Assembly: GCA_948890655.1 (NCBI GenBank)
Contig: CAQTYU010000007.1
Span: forward strand, 19,575-83,574
DNA from: Christensenellaceae bacterium
GTDB lineage: Bacteria > Bacillota > Clostridia > Christensenellales > Borkfalkiaceae
DNA: 64,000 bases
Direction of reading: 5' to 3'
Shown one piece after another: positions 39,615-47,696 of this stretch (the stretch's first letter is position 1; every line of letters begins with the position of its first letter). The translations under genes and the position numbers were made by a program. The notes under the pieces are model-generated. The model ran no database searches. It saw only the letters and a program-made list of their open reading frames with translations, and was not told the DNA's origin.

Positions 39615-40622
39615 TTAGTCCTCCGTGCGTCTGTTTCTCTTTTCTTTTTTCCTCTTTTTTGTTTTTTTAATCTTTTGCATTGAATTGCCTTTAAAAAGAA
39701 TAACGGCAATAACCGCGGTTACGGCAAGCGCAACGCCGGCAACCACCCAAAACCAGATTGTTTCGCCGAACTTAACGCCTTGCTGAAAGGGTACGGGCAT
39801 ATTCATTCCCCAAAGTCCTGCAATCAACGTTGGCAAGGCAAGCAGAATGGTTATTATGGTCAGCTTCTTCATCGAATCGTTCGCGTTGTTCGAAATTATC
39901 GAACCGTACGCGTCCATCGTCACGCTCAGAATATTTTTGTAAATGTTACAGGTTTCAATCGCCTGTTTGTTCTCAATGCCCAAATCTTCATATAAATCCA
40001 TATAGTCCTGATTCGCGGCAACCTGTGCGACCTTGCAAAATTTTTCATGCACGCGTTCGTTTGAATTGAGCGAGGTTGAAAAATAGACGAGCGAATTCTG
40101 CAAATCCAAAAGCTGTATTATTTCCTCGTTTTTCATAGTCTTGTCAACTTCGTTCTGTATTCTGTGGTTTTTTCTGTCAATCTGCTTAAGGCAGTACAAA
40201 AATCTCTTTGCATTACCCATCATAAAAGTAAGCGCAAAATGCACGGGCTTTCCGCAAAAAATCTTTTCCCTGCCTACGATAAATTCCTTTAAAACGTTGT
40301 TGCCTTTAAGGCATACGGTAACAATGCATTTGTCGTTGTAAATTACTGCAAGGGGAAGAGTAGTATAACTGTCGCCCGAGGCCGTTTCCTCTATTATAGG
40401 GCAGTCCAGAATAAACATACTGCACCCGTCGTCAAAGTCCGCGCGCGCTCTCTCTTCTTCGTCGAGTGCCGCTTTAATCATATACTCCGGCACGCCGGAA
40501 ACAGCTGAAACGTCCTCGCATTCGTCGTCTGTGGGGTTAACCATATCAACCCAGCACGTATCTTTAAAAAATTCCGCCTTTTCGAGCCCGCCGTTTTTTG
40601 CGGAAATAAAAAATTTAACCAT
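39615..40622 (-). CDS. corA: CorA-family magnesium transporter
   Basis: Pentameric Mg2+ (or Co2+/Ni2+) channel. The 335 residues include the long cytoplasmic N-domain with ALDEEERARADFDDG and SMFILDCPI, the stalk helix region (ANDSMKKLTIITILLALPTLIAGLWG across two lines of sequence) and the GMN selectivity motif in GLWGMNMPVPF before the second membrane helix. The last 25 residues are very basic. It heads the operon corA-fmdB-DUF2974. The leader carries a 13-codon ORF and an attenuator-like terminator. Confidence 0.95.
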   Translation of the reverse strand: MVKFFISAKNGGLEKAEFFKDTCWVDMVNPTDDECEDVSAVSGVPEYMIKAALDEEERARADFDDGCSMFILDCPIIEETASGDSYTTLPLAVIYNDKCIVTVCLKGNNVLKEFIVGREKIFCGKPVHFALTFMMGNAKRFLYCLKQIDRKNHRIQNEVDKTMKNEEIIQLLDLQNSLVYFSTSLNSNERVHEKFCKVAQVAANQDYMDLYEDLGIENKQAIETCNIYKNILSVTMDAYGSIISNNANDSMKKLTIITILLALPTLIAGLWGMNMPVPFQQGVKFGETIWFWVVAGVALAVTAVIAVILFKGNSMQKIKKTKKRKKEKRNRRTED

Positions 40623-40675
40623 CGGTACACCTCAAAATTTTGTCGTTTAACCGTTTTTGCGCAAAAATTTCCGCA

Positions 40676-40705
40676 TAAAAAAATGCACGGAATAATTCCG
40701 TGCAT
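40676..40705 (-). terminator. Attenuator terminator in the corA leader
   Basis: On the minus strand ATGCACGGAA-TTA-TTCCGTGCAT, a perfect 10-bp stem, followed by seven T. It lies between the leader ORF and corA, about 55 nt before the corA start. Confidence 0.85.
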
Positions 40706-40733
40706 AACAAAATTTTGCTTCTGTACGGAATTA
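40693..40733 (-). promoter_or_regulatory. Antiterminator arms of the corA attenuator
   Basis: TAATTCCGT (minus strand, 40733-40725) can pair over 9 bp with ACGGAATTA (40701-40693). The second arm includes the end of the terminator's 5' arm, so the two hairpins exclude each other. The first arm begins 3 nt after the leader ORF stop codon, within the footprint of a ribosome at that stop. Confidence 0.65.
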
Positions 40734-40735
40734 CT

Positions 40736-40777
40736 CTATTTTATAATATTGCGCTTTCGACTGTCAGACGCGTCCAT
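40736..40777 (-). CDS. Leader peptide of corA (13 codons)
   Basis: ATG 40777 to TAG 40736 encodes MDASDSRKRNIIK. AAGGAG lies 6 nt upstream, so it should be translated well. Two early Asp residues are followed by a basic run, like the acidic-then-basic charge layout of enterobacterial MgtL, whose translation falters at low Mg2+. Its stop is 3 nt before the antiterminator arm. A role in sensing Mg2+ or translation state is inference. Confidence 0.6.
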   Translation of the reverse strand: MDASDSRKRNIIK

Positions 40778-40807
40778 AACGCTCTCCTTATAATAATTTG
40801 TAATTCA

Positions 40808-40836
40808 ATTATATATTATTATATTTAAAATTGCAA
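40808..40836 (-). promoter_or_regulatory. corA operon promoter
   Basis: Minus strand TTGCAA (40836-40831), 17-bp spacer, TATAAT (40813-40808). The predicted leader is about 180 nt. Confidence 0.75.
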
Positions 40837-40868
40837 GTTTAGGTTATAACCAAATTTTATTAAATTTT

Positions 40869-42323
40869 TCAAATCAGCACTTTACCTTCCAGGAAAGATT
40901 TAAAAAATCCTTCCAAATCGGTACCGCTTTTAATAAAGCAGCCGCACAAATCGTCCGTGCTTGCGATTTTGCCTTTATTATTTTCAAAATAGTTTTTAAG
41001 CCCCGCCGCAAACTTTTCATCGCCGACGGATTTTCTCAGCATATCAAACATTATAAGCCCCTTGTTGTACGTAATGTTGTTATATTCGAATTCGCTCGGA
41101 TAATCCTTTAAATTCCTCGTCATACTCGTATCCACTTCGCCTTTAAGCTGGCTGTAAACGGTAAAGTACGCCCTGTAAGCATTTGTCGCCGAATTAACAA
41201 GTCCCGTACGCGTAAATCCGTAAGAGGGGTTGTTTTCAAAGAACATAAGGGTGGAGTATTCCGCCAGTCCCTCGTCCTGCCAGGCGTTGTTCATCTGGTC
41301 GCTGCCAACCATCGCATACCACCACTGGTGCGCGTTTTCGTGCACTATGGTATAAACGTTGTTGTCCGAATCCAGTCCCGAAGCAATCATGGTCAGCGCG
41401 GGGAATTCCATTCCGCCGTAGCAAAATCCGGTCTGTACAACCGAAAGCGAAGGATAAGAGTATTTCCCGAACGTATTCGAAAAGTATTTAAGGCTTTCCG
41501 CCGCCGCCGAAAGACTGGTTTGCGCGTTGTTGTCGTTAAGGTAATAATATTTAACTTCAACGCCGTCGGCGTTCTCTGTCAGAACCTGAAAGTCCTTTGA
41601 AAGTACAAATGCAAAATCCCTTGCTCCGTCCAGCTTGTAATTACCCTTTTTCCTGCCGTTCATTTCCGTTTCCGAAACGGCCTTCCCGCTCGAAGCCGCA
41701 GTATATTCGGCAGGGTAATCCAAAGTCACGTTATAATTCGCACATTCCGAAACGAAAGGGTCCCCGCAGTAATAATAGGGGCATTCCATAAATCCTTCAC
41801 GTGTGTAAGCGCACAAAACGGGATAAAAATTGCCCAGATTCACCGTCTTTTCCGTCACGCCCGTGCGGTGGTTTACCTGCGCAAGCGTAAGGGTGTAGCT
41901 TATCGTCACTTTAACGCGCTCGTCGGGGTAAACGGGTTCGGGCAGGTTTACGATAAGAATGTTTTCGTCCGCGCCGGCCACTGTCCAGCCCGCGCAGTTT
42001 TCAACGCCCGTAATTTCCATTCTGCCGTAGCTTTTACCCGCGTAATATGCTTTGTTTTCGTATGTTTGCGAAACGGGTTTCAATTTTGCGTTTTCTCTGA
42101 ACGCGTTGCCGTAAAGGTTGAATTTCAAATCGCTCAGTTCATTGTCGGTAGAGTTATAATAGTCGAAATCCACCGTTCCGGTAACAGTTCTTTCATCCGG
42201 TTCGTAAATAGCCAAAATATTGTAAACCGACGCGTTTGCGTTGTTGTCTCCGCCGCACGCCGTAAGCGAAACCACGCCTGCCGTAACGCACAGTGAAATT
42301 AAAATACATAAAATCTTTTTCAC
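40869..42323 (-). CDS. M1-family zinc aminopeptidase lipoprotein
   Basis: A 484-residue lipoprotein: signal peptide with lipobox SLTAC (Cys about 23), an N-terminal beta domain (to about 250), and the M1 catalytic domain. The exopeptidase motif appears as GGMEFPAL and the zinc motif as HENAHQWW (HExxH, near residue 328), with the distal Glu in DEGLAEYS. It should be anchored outside the membrane and trim peptides. The C-terminal M1 domain is short compared with large aminopeptidases N. Start GTG 42323, with GAGGTGG upstream; it is transcribed alone. Confidence 0.9.
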   Translation of the reverse strand: MKKILCILISLCVTAGVVSLTACGGDNNANASVYNILAIYEPDERTVTGTVDFDYYNSTDNELSDLKFNLYGNAFRENAKLKPVSQTYENKAYYAGKSYGRMEITGVENCAGWTVAGADENILIVNLPEPVYPDERVKVTISYTLTLAQVNHRTGVTEKTVNLGNFYPVLCAYTREGFMECPYYYCGDPFVSECANYNVTLDYPAEYTAASSGKAVSETEMNGRKKGNYKLDGARDFAFVLSKDFQVLTENADGVEVKYYYLNDNNAQTSLSAAAESLKYFSNTFGKYSYPSLSVVQTGFCYGGMEFPALTMIASGLDSDNNVYTIVHENAHQWWYAMVGSDQMNNAWQDEGLAEYSTLMFFENNPSYGFTRTGLVNSATNAYRAYFTVYSQLKGEVDTSMTRNLKDYPSEFEYNNITYNKGLIMFDMLRKSVGDEKFAAGLKNYFENNKGKIASTDDLCGCFIKSGTDLEGFFKSFLEGKVLI

Positions 42324-42382
42324 GATACCACCTCTTTTTTACTAACATATCATATGCACGCTGTTTTTCCTTTAAAACGTTT

Positions 42383-42412
42383 TTAACACTTTTCGGCTTT
42401 TAAAAATAAAAT
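42383..42412 (+). promoter_or_regulatory. Promoter of the nitrilase-like gene, leaderless arrangement
   Basis: TTAACA (42383-42388), 18-bp spacer, TAAAAT (42407-42412), then six bases (AAAGGT) and ATG 42419. AAAGGT resembles a ribosome site but is too close to the ATG to act as one. Confidence 0.5.
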
Positions 42413-42418
42413 AAAGGT

Positions 42419-43081
42419 ATGGTATTTTGCGTTATAACCGACGAAAACGTGTCGGACAAATCAACGCTGCCCGAGTGCGACGTCGCCGTTTACGGCTTTT
42501 ACGGACTTGGAGAAGTGAATTACGAACGTGAACTCAGGGGCGAAACGGAAAAGTTCGAAGAAGCGGCGCGTCTTTCAAAAAATTCCGCGTGCGGACTTGT
42601 CTGCGGCTGCAAAACGGTAAGCCGCGGTTTAAAACGCAAATCCGTGTCGGTGTCGGACAGAGGCAAACTTCTGGGGATTGCCGATATGAACCACGTACTG
42701 GATTGCGAAAATTACAAAAGCGGCGCGTCTTTGGGCTATTACAATATAAACGGCTGTAACGTGGGGATTTGTATCGAAAACGACTTGCTGTTTCCCGATA
42801 CGTTTAAATCCCTTGCCATGTGCGGTTGCAGCGTTATTGTGGCGGTGCTTGAAGAAGTGCGCGACTGCATCCCGCCTCTTTTAATCCGCGCCTATGCCTA
42901 TCTGTACGGCGTTCCCATCGTTATGTGCGCGGGCAAAACCGCTTATTTCGCCGATATATCGGGGGCAATTGCCACGTCGACACAGGGAAAAACACTCTTC
43001 GAAATTGCTCCCAGGTCAAGTTACCACATAGTGACGACCCGCCGTCGGGGCATAACCGCCGACGACCGCCTCGATTTTTAA
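42419..43081 (+). CDS. Nitrilase-fold protein lacking catalytic residues
   Basis: A 220-residue protein aligning by eye with the carbon-nitrogen hydrolase fold. NGCNVGICIENDLLFPDTFKSL (broken here) corresponds to the family's 'GxxICYDLRFPE' segment, but the catalytic Cys position holds E120. ADMNHVLDCE corresponds to the 'RKxHL' lysine segment, with N91 in place of Lys. The conserved core strand SVIVAV follows. So two of the Cys-Glu-Lys triad appear lost, and it is probably a non-catalytic homologue, unless C118 or nearby residues substitute. It is also shorter than typical nitrilases (about 260-300). It stands alone, with a predicted leaderless mRNA. Confidence 0.55.
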   Translation: MVFCVITDENVSDKSTLPECDVAVYGFYGLGEVNYERELRGETEKFEEAARLSKNSACGLVCGCKTVSRGLKRKSVSVSDRGKLLGIADMNHVLDCENYKSGASLGYYNINGCNVGICIENDLLFPDTFKSLAMCGCSVIVAVLEEVRDCIPPLLIRAYAYLYGVPIVMCAGKTAYFADISGAIATSTQGKTLFEIAPRSSYHIVTTRRRGITADDRLDF

Positions 43082-43092
43082 TTTTGCGCGGA

Positions 43093-43125
43093 TTATAAAC
43101 TTAGCAATATATGGCTTGTTTGTTT
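43093..43125. repeat. Dispersed post-stop repeat, copy D (degenerate)
   Basis: ATTATAAACTTAGCAATATA followed by TGGCTTGTTTGTTT begins 12 bp after the stop of the nitrilase-like gene. It shares ATAAACTT-N-GCAAT with copy C after def. Confidence 0.4.
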
Positions 43126-43196
43126 CAAAAGCTCGGCAAGCTTCCGCTCCCGCAATTTACAGGGCTTCAAAAATTTTTTAAAACCCGCCTTTCCGC

Positions 43197-43225
43197 TTGT
43201 AATCTGCAAAATTTATTGCTATAAT
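43197..43225 (+). promoter_or_regulatory. yicC operon promoter
   Basis: TTGTAA (43197-43202), 17-bp spacer, TATAAT (43220-43225). The leader holds GGGAGG before yicC. Confidence 0.75.
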
Positions 43226-43267
43226 ATAGAAAGAAAAATCCGGCTTTGAAATCGGGAGGCGAAAACA

Positions 43268-44143
43268 ATGTACAGTATGACAGGCTTCGGCAGGGGTGAA
43301 AGCAAAGAGGGCGGAGTGGAAGTAACCGTCGAAATCAAAACGGTAAATAACCGCTATCTCGACGTAACAGTAAAAAGTCCGCGTATTCTGTCCGCGCAGG
43401 AAGAGAATATCCGCGCGGCAATCCGTCGAAAACTAACCCGCGGACACGCCGACGTGTTCGTTTCGCTTACCGACAAGCGCGAGCGTGAAAAGGAACTCCG
43501 GCTCGATGAAAGCGCGGCAAAAGCCTATGTGGCGGCGGCGGAAAAAATCAAGGCGCTGTTCCCCGGGCTTACCGACGATTTAACGGTAACAAACGTTCTG
43601 CGCTTTCCCGACGTAATAAAAACCGACGAAGTTGCCGTTGCCGACGACGAAATCGTTTCGGCTTTAAACGGCGCGCTTTCAGCGGCGCTCGAAAAATTAA
43701 ACTCAATGCGCCTGACCGAGGGCGGCAAATTACAGACGGACATGCTCTCGCGTATGGATACAATCGAAGAACTTGTTGCCGGCGTTGAAAAACACGCCGC
43801 CAACGTAACCGCCAACTACCGCGCAAAGCTCGAATCCAGAATGAAAAAAATTCTGGACGGAGTTGAAGTTGACGAAAGCAGACTCTTAACCGAAGTCGCA
43901 TTGTTTGCCGATAAAAGCAATATAGACGAAGAATTAACCCGTTTGCATTCTCATATATCGCAGTTCCGCGGCATTTGCAAAGAACCGCTCGTCGGCAGGA
44001 AGCTCGACTTTCTCGTTCAGGAATTTAACCGCGAAACCAACACAATCTGCTCCAAATCCAACGATTTGGAGGTAACGCGTCTCGGGCTGGCTTTGAAGAA
44101 CGAGATAGAAAAAATCCGCGAGCAGGTGCAGAACATTGAATAA
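43268..44143 (+). CDS. yicC: YicC/YloC-family endoribonuclease
   Basis: A 291-residue protein of the YicC family, which cleaves RNA and affects stationary-phase growth in other bacteria. Signature start MYSMTGFGRGESKEGG, then EIKTVNNRYLDVTVKSPR and the C-terminal DEELTRLHSHISQF and REEC-like GRKLDFLVQEFNRETNTICSKS segments. It heads the housekeeping operon and overlaps gmk by 8 nt, as in B. subtilis yloC-gmk. The remA gene often found between them is absent. Confidence 0.93.
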   Translation: MYSMTGFGRGESKEGGVEVTVEIKTVNNRYLDVTVKSPRILSAQEENIRAAIRRKLTRGHADVFVSLTDKREREKELRLDESAAKAYVAAAEKIKALFPGLTDDLTVTNVLRFPDVIKTDEVAVADDEIVSALNGALSAALEKLNSMRLTEGGKLQTDMLSRMDTIEELVAGVEKHAANVTANYRAKLESRMKKILDGVEVDESRLLTEVALFADKSNIDEELTRLHSHISQFRGICKEPLVGRKLDFLVQEFNRETNTICSKSNDLEVTRLGLALKNEIEKIREQVQNIE

Positions 44144-44699
44144 TCAGTTAATCGTCCTTTCCGGTCCGTCCGGCGTGGGCAAAGGCACAATCGTAAACAA
44201 ACTTTTAAAAAAAGGCGGGTTTGCGCTCTCCGTTTCGTGTACGACAAGGCAAATGCGAACGGGCGAAGAGGACGGAAAATCTTACTTTTTCATCACAAAA
44301 GAAAAATTCGAAAGTTTAATTAAAGAAGGCGGTTTTCTTGAATATTCCAACCACTTCGGCAATTATTACGGCACTCCCGCAAAATTCGTAAAGGACAGGC
44401 TTAAAACGCATGACGTAGTCCTCGAAATCGATGTGGACGGCGCCTTACAAATTAAAAAAGCTTATCCCCGTGCGGTGCTCATAATGATTCTGCCGCCCAA
44501 CGAAGAAACACTGCGGACGCGGCTAAAAGGCCGCGGCACCGAAAGTGACGAAAGAATTGAAGAACGCATAAAAAGATATAATTACGAGCTTTCCAAAAAG
44601 CAGTGTTACGACTTTGCGGTAATTAACGGCGACCTTGACAAAGCGGTCGCGGAAATTGAAAATATAATCAAAGAAATAAAGGAGTCAAAGCATGATTAA
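44136..44699 (+). CDS. gmk: Guanylate kinase
   Basis: Phosphorylates GMP to GDP. The 187 residues show LSGPSGVGKGTIVNKLL (P-loop), SVSCTTRQMRTGEEDGKSYFF, FLEYSNHFGNYYGTP, EIDVDGALQIKK and the lid RGTESDERIEERIKR. The start is TTG 44136 inside the end of yicC. It overlaps rpoZ by 8 nt. The order yicC-gmk-rpoZ-priA is conserved in Firmicutes, though coaBC is missing between rpoZ and priA. Confidence 0.96.
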   Translation: MNNQLIVLSGPSGVGKGTIVNKLLKKGGFALSVSCTTRQMRTGEEDGKSYFFITKEKFESLIKEGGFLEYSNHFGNYYGTPAKFVKDRLKTHDVVLEIDVDGALQIKKAYPRAVLIMILPPNEETLRTRLKGRGTESDERIEERIKRYNYELSKKQCYDFAVINGDLDKAVAEIENIIKEIKESKHD

Positions 44700-44910
44700 C
44701 AATCCCCCCGTAGACGTACTAATAAAGCAGCTCGGCGCCGAAGACGAGCCGGTTTCGCGCTATTGCCTCTGCGTAGTCGCATCCAAACGCGCAAGACAGA
44801 TTATTGAACAAAACGCGGGACACACCCCCGTAGGCAACGAAATAATCAAAGAACTCGCCGTTGCCAGCAAGGAAATTGCCGACGGCAAGATAAAGTGCGT
44901 TAAGGACTAA
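44692..44910 (+). CDS. rpoZ: RNA polymerase omega subunit
   Basis: A 72-residue omega subunit that aids RNA polymerase assembly. The family core is SRYCLCVVASKRARQIIEQN and GNEIIKELAVASKEIADGKIK. It overlaps the end of gmk, as expected for this operon. ATG 44692 follows GGAGTC. Confidence 0.93.
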   Translation: MINNPPVDVLIKQLGAEDEPVSRYCLCVVASKRARQIIEQNAGHTPVGNEIIKELAVASKEIADGKIKCVKD

Positions 44911-44922
44911 CCGTATTCCCGC

Positions 44923-47094
44923 GTGTTTGCACAGGTAATCGTTGACATCGCCCACTCCCAGGTGGACAAAATATTCGAATACTCATGTTCCGGCGATTTA
45001 GCCGTGGGCAGCAGGGTAAAGGTGCCCTTCGGCAAAACCTCTATCGACGGTTTCGTTATAGGAATAAGCGAAACTTCCGAGTACCCTCCCGAAAAGGTAA
45101 AACCGATAATCTCCGTATTCGACGAACTTCCCGCGCTCATTCCCGAATGTTTTTCGCTTATGGAGCGCATTTCTTCGCGCTTCCGCGTTCCAAAAGCTGC
45201 GGCGCTTCGCCTTTTTTTGCCTACTGAAATGCGCCGCGGCACCGTGCGGGAGGTCTATCGCACGATTGCAAAAATCAATGATATTTCGGTGTCAATCCCC
45301 AAAAACGCGCAAAAGCAGCGGCTTGCGCTCGATTTTTTAAAGGACAAGCGCGAATACGATTTCACAGCTCTCTGCAATACGTTCGGAAGAGGCGCCGTAA
45401 ACGCTCTCGTTGAAAAAGGCGCGTTCACAACCGAAAAAATCCGCAAGGTTCGCAATCCTTTCACGGATTTGCAAAAGGAAGAAAAAGAAAAGGTTTTAAC
45501 TCCCGCTCAGTCCGCCGCGATTGCAAGTATAGAAAACTCTGCAAAAAAAGTGCAGTTAATTCACGGCGTTACCGGCAGCGGAAAAACGGAGATATACTTA
45601 ACGCTCATTGCCGACCAGATTGCAAAGGGCAAAACGGCAATATTTCTGGTTCCTGAAATTTCGTTAACTCCCCAAATGCTCGCCCAGCTCCGCGCCCGTT
45701 TTAAGGGCGAGGCGGCAATTCTGCACAGCGGGCTTTCCGCAGGCGAAAAATTCGACGAATGGTGGCGCTTGCGCTCGGGGGAAGCAAAAATCGCCATAGG
45801 CGCGCGCAGTGCAATCTTCGCTCCGCTCGAAAACTTAGGCGTAATCATAATGGACGAGGAGCACGATTCTTCCTACGTTTCGGAATCGGCTCCGCGCTAT
45901 TCCACAACCGAAATCGCAAAAATGCGCGCCGAATACAACGGCTGCAAGCTGGTCCTCGGCAGTGCAACGCCGTCGGTCGAAAGTTATATAGAAGCAACCG
46001 AAGGGCGGTATAATCTCATAACTCTGCCCGACAGAATAAATAAAAAGCCCCTCCCCGAAATTATAATCGCGGATATGCGCAGAGAAGTAAAGCGCGGCAA
46101 TAACTCGGCGTTTTCGCTTGCGTTGAGGGAAGAATTAAAGCAAACGCTGGCAAGCGGCAACCAGGCGATAATCTTTTTAAACCGCCGCGGCTATTCTCAA
46201 AAAATCATCTGCCGCGACTGCGGTTACGTTGCGAAATGTAAAAACTGTGACGTAAGCTTAACTTACCACAGCGAAGAGAACTGCCTTAAATGCCACTATT
46301 GCGGCACAAAATACCGAATGGTAACCGAATGTCCCGAATGCGGCGGCAAACATATCCGCTACGGCGGCACCGGCACGCAAAGGGTGGTTGCCGAATTAAA
46401 GGAACTGTTTCCGAAGGCTGAAATTTTAAGGATGGACAACGACACCGTTTCTGGCAAGGACGGGCACTACAAAATTTTAAGTCGTTTCGCCAGGCGCGAA
46501 GCCGATATTCTCGTCGGCACTCAGATGATAGCAAAAGGGCACGATTTCCCGTCCGTAACGCTTGTCGGCATACTCGACGCCGATATGAGCCTGCAATTTT
46601 CTGATTACCGCAGCGGCGAACGCACCTTTCAGCTCATTACGCAGGTTTCGGGCAGAAGCGGGCGCGCGGGCGAGGCGGGCAAGGTTGTTTTGCAAACCTA
46701 CTGCCCCGAAAATTACATCCTGCGTTACGCAGTCAATTACGATTACACGGGCTTTTTCGCCCACGAAATAAATTTAAGAAAGGCCACGCTGTTTCCTCCT
46801 TATTCGCTTATATGCCGCGTTATGGTTACTTCCGAAGACGAGGAAAAAGCTCTTGCGGCGCTTAAAGCTGTCTGGCTCGCAATAGAAAATCTCAAAACCG
46901 AGCAAGAAGACGAGTTCATTTTTTTAAACCGTATGCACTCGCCCGTCAAAAAAATTCAGGGCAAGCACCGCTATCAGGTGCTTATGCGCCTCAAAAGCGG
47001 AAAGCTCCTGCAAAAAATTTACGCAATTTCTGTGCAGAACTCCTCAAACGACTGCTTAGTGTACGTCGAGGAAAACCCCGCAAATCTTTCTTAA
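44923..47094 (+). CDS. priA: Primosomal replication helicase PriA
   Basis: Superfamily 2 helicase that restarts stalled replication forks. The 723 residues include the N-terminal 3'-DNA-binding domain (FAQVIVDIAHSQVDKIFEYS), Walker A GVTGSGKTEIYL, the DEEH box (IIMDEEHDSSYVS), GSATPSVESY, the cysteine-rich zinc region (CRDCGYVAKCKNCDVSL; CLKCHYCG; CPECGG, about 428-475) and QVSGRSGRAG. The start is GTG 44923, 12 nt after rpoZ; an AAGGA lies upstream. Confidence 0.97.
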   Translation: MFAQVIVDIAHSQVDKIFEYSCSGDLAVGSRVKVPFGKTSIDGFVIGISETSEYPPEKVKPIISVFDELPALIPECFSLMERISSRFRVPKAAALRLFLPTEMRRGTVREVYRTIAKINDISVSIPKNAQKQRLALDFLKDKREYDFTALCNTFGRGAVNALVEKGAFTTEKIRKVRNPFTDLQKEEKEKVLTPAQSAAIASIENSAKKVQLIHGVTGSGKTEIYLTLIADQIAKGKTAIFLVPEISLTPQMLAQLRARFKGEAAILHSGLSAGEKFDEWWRLRSGEAKIAIGARSAIFAPLENLGVIIMDEEHDSSYVSESAPRYSTTEIAKMRAEYNGCKLVLGSATPSVESYIEATEGRYNLITLPDRINKKPLPEIIIADMRREVKRGNNSAFSLALREELKQTLASGNQAIIFLNRRGYSQKIICRDCGYVAKCKNCDVSLTYHSEENCLKCHYCGTKYRMVTECPECGGKHIRYGGTGTQRVVAELKELFPKAEILRMDNDTVSGKDGHYKILSRFARREADILVGTQMIAKGHDFPSVTLVGILDADMSLQFSDYRSGERTFQLITQVSGRSGRAGEAGKVVLQTYCPENYILRYAVNYDYTGFFAHEINLRKATLFPPYSLICRVMVTSEDEEKALAALKAVWLAIENLKTEQEDEFIFLNRMHSPVKKIQGKHRYQVLMRLKSGKLLQKIYAISVQNSSNDCLVYVEENPANLS

Positions 47095-47114
47095 TTCCGT
47101 AAAAGGAGAAAATT

Positions 47115-47579
47115 ATGTCAAAGAGATTCGTGTTTCAGGTCGGCGAACCTGTTTTAAGAGAAATATGCAAACCGGTAAAGCGCTTCGACGGCGCCCTTGG
47201 GGAACTTTTAAACGATATGAAAGAAACCGTCCGCGCGGAGTACGGCGCGGGGCTCGCCGCGCCGCAAATCGGTGTTAATCTCCGCGTAGTGGTAATCGAC
47301 GTCGAAGAAGGGTTTTTCGAACTTATCAATCCCGTAATTCTTTCGCAAAAAGGCGCGCAGGCAGGACCGGAGGGCTGCCTTTCCGTAAAAGGCAAGCAGG
47401 GCACTGTTACACGCCCTTACAAAGTCAAAGCGGAATATTACGACCGTTTCGGCAAAAAACACAAGTTAACGGCGGAAGGGTTTTTTGCCCGCGCCGTCTG
47501 CCACGAACTTGACCACCTTGACGGCGTTTTATACATTGACAAGGCCGACGAGCTTTACGATTTACCGCCGGAAGAGTAA
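47115..47579 (+). CDS. def: Peptide deformylase
   Basis: Metalloenzyme that removes the N-formyl group from nascent proteins. The 154 residues have all three motifs: GAGLAAPQIGV, EGCLSV and HELDHLDG (metal ligands Cys, His, His; catalytic Glu). It follows priA by 20 nt with GGAG before ATG 47115, and precedes fmt, the enzyme that adds the formyl group. Confidence 0.97.
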   Translation: MSKRFVFQVGEPVLREICKPVKRFDGALGELLNDMKETVRAEYGAGLAAPQIGVNLRVVVIDVEEGFFELINPVILSQKGAQAGPEGCLSVKGKQGTVTRPYKVKAEYYDRFGKKHKLTAEGFFARAVCHELDHLDGVLYIDKADELYDLPPEE

Positions 47580-47605
47580 GCCGCATTTTAATTCGGCGCC
47601 GGGGT

Positions 47606-47670
47606 ATAAACTTCGCAATGTATTGTTGTGTTTTTTCCGAGCGTATACTTTCGTGTATGTTCCACGCAAA
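47606..47670. repeat. Dispersed post-stop repeat, copy C
   Basis: Between def and fmt: TATAAACTTCGCAATGTATTG, TTGTTGTGTT, then AGCGTATACTTTCGTGTATGTTCC. It shares TTGTTGTGTT and the AGCGTA...GTATG part with copy B after fakA. Confidence 0.5.
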
Positions 47671-47696
47671 TCCTCGCCGCGCCGCAAGGAGATTTT

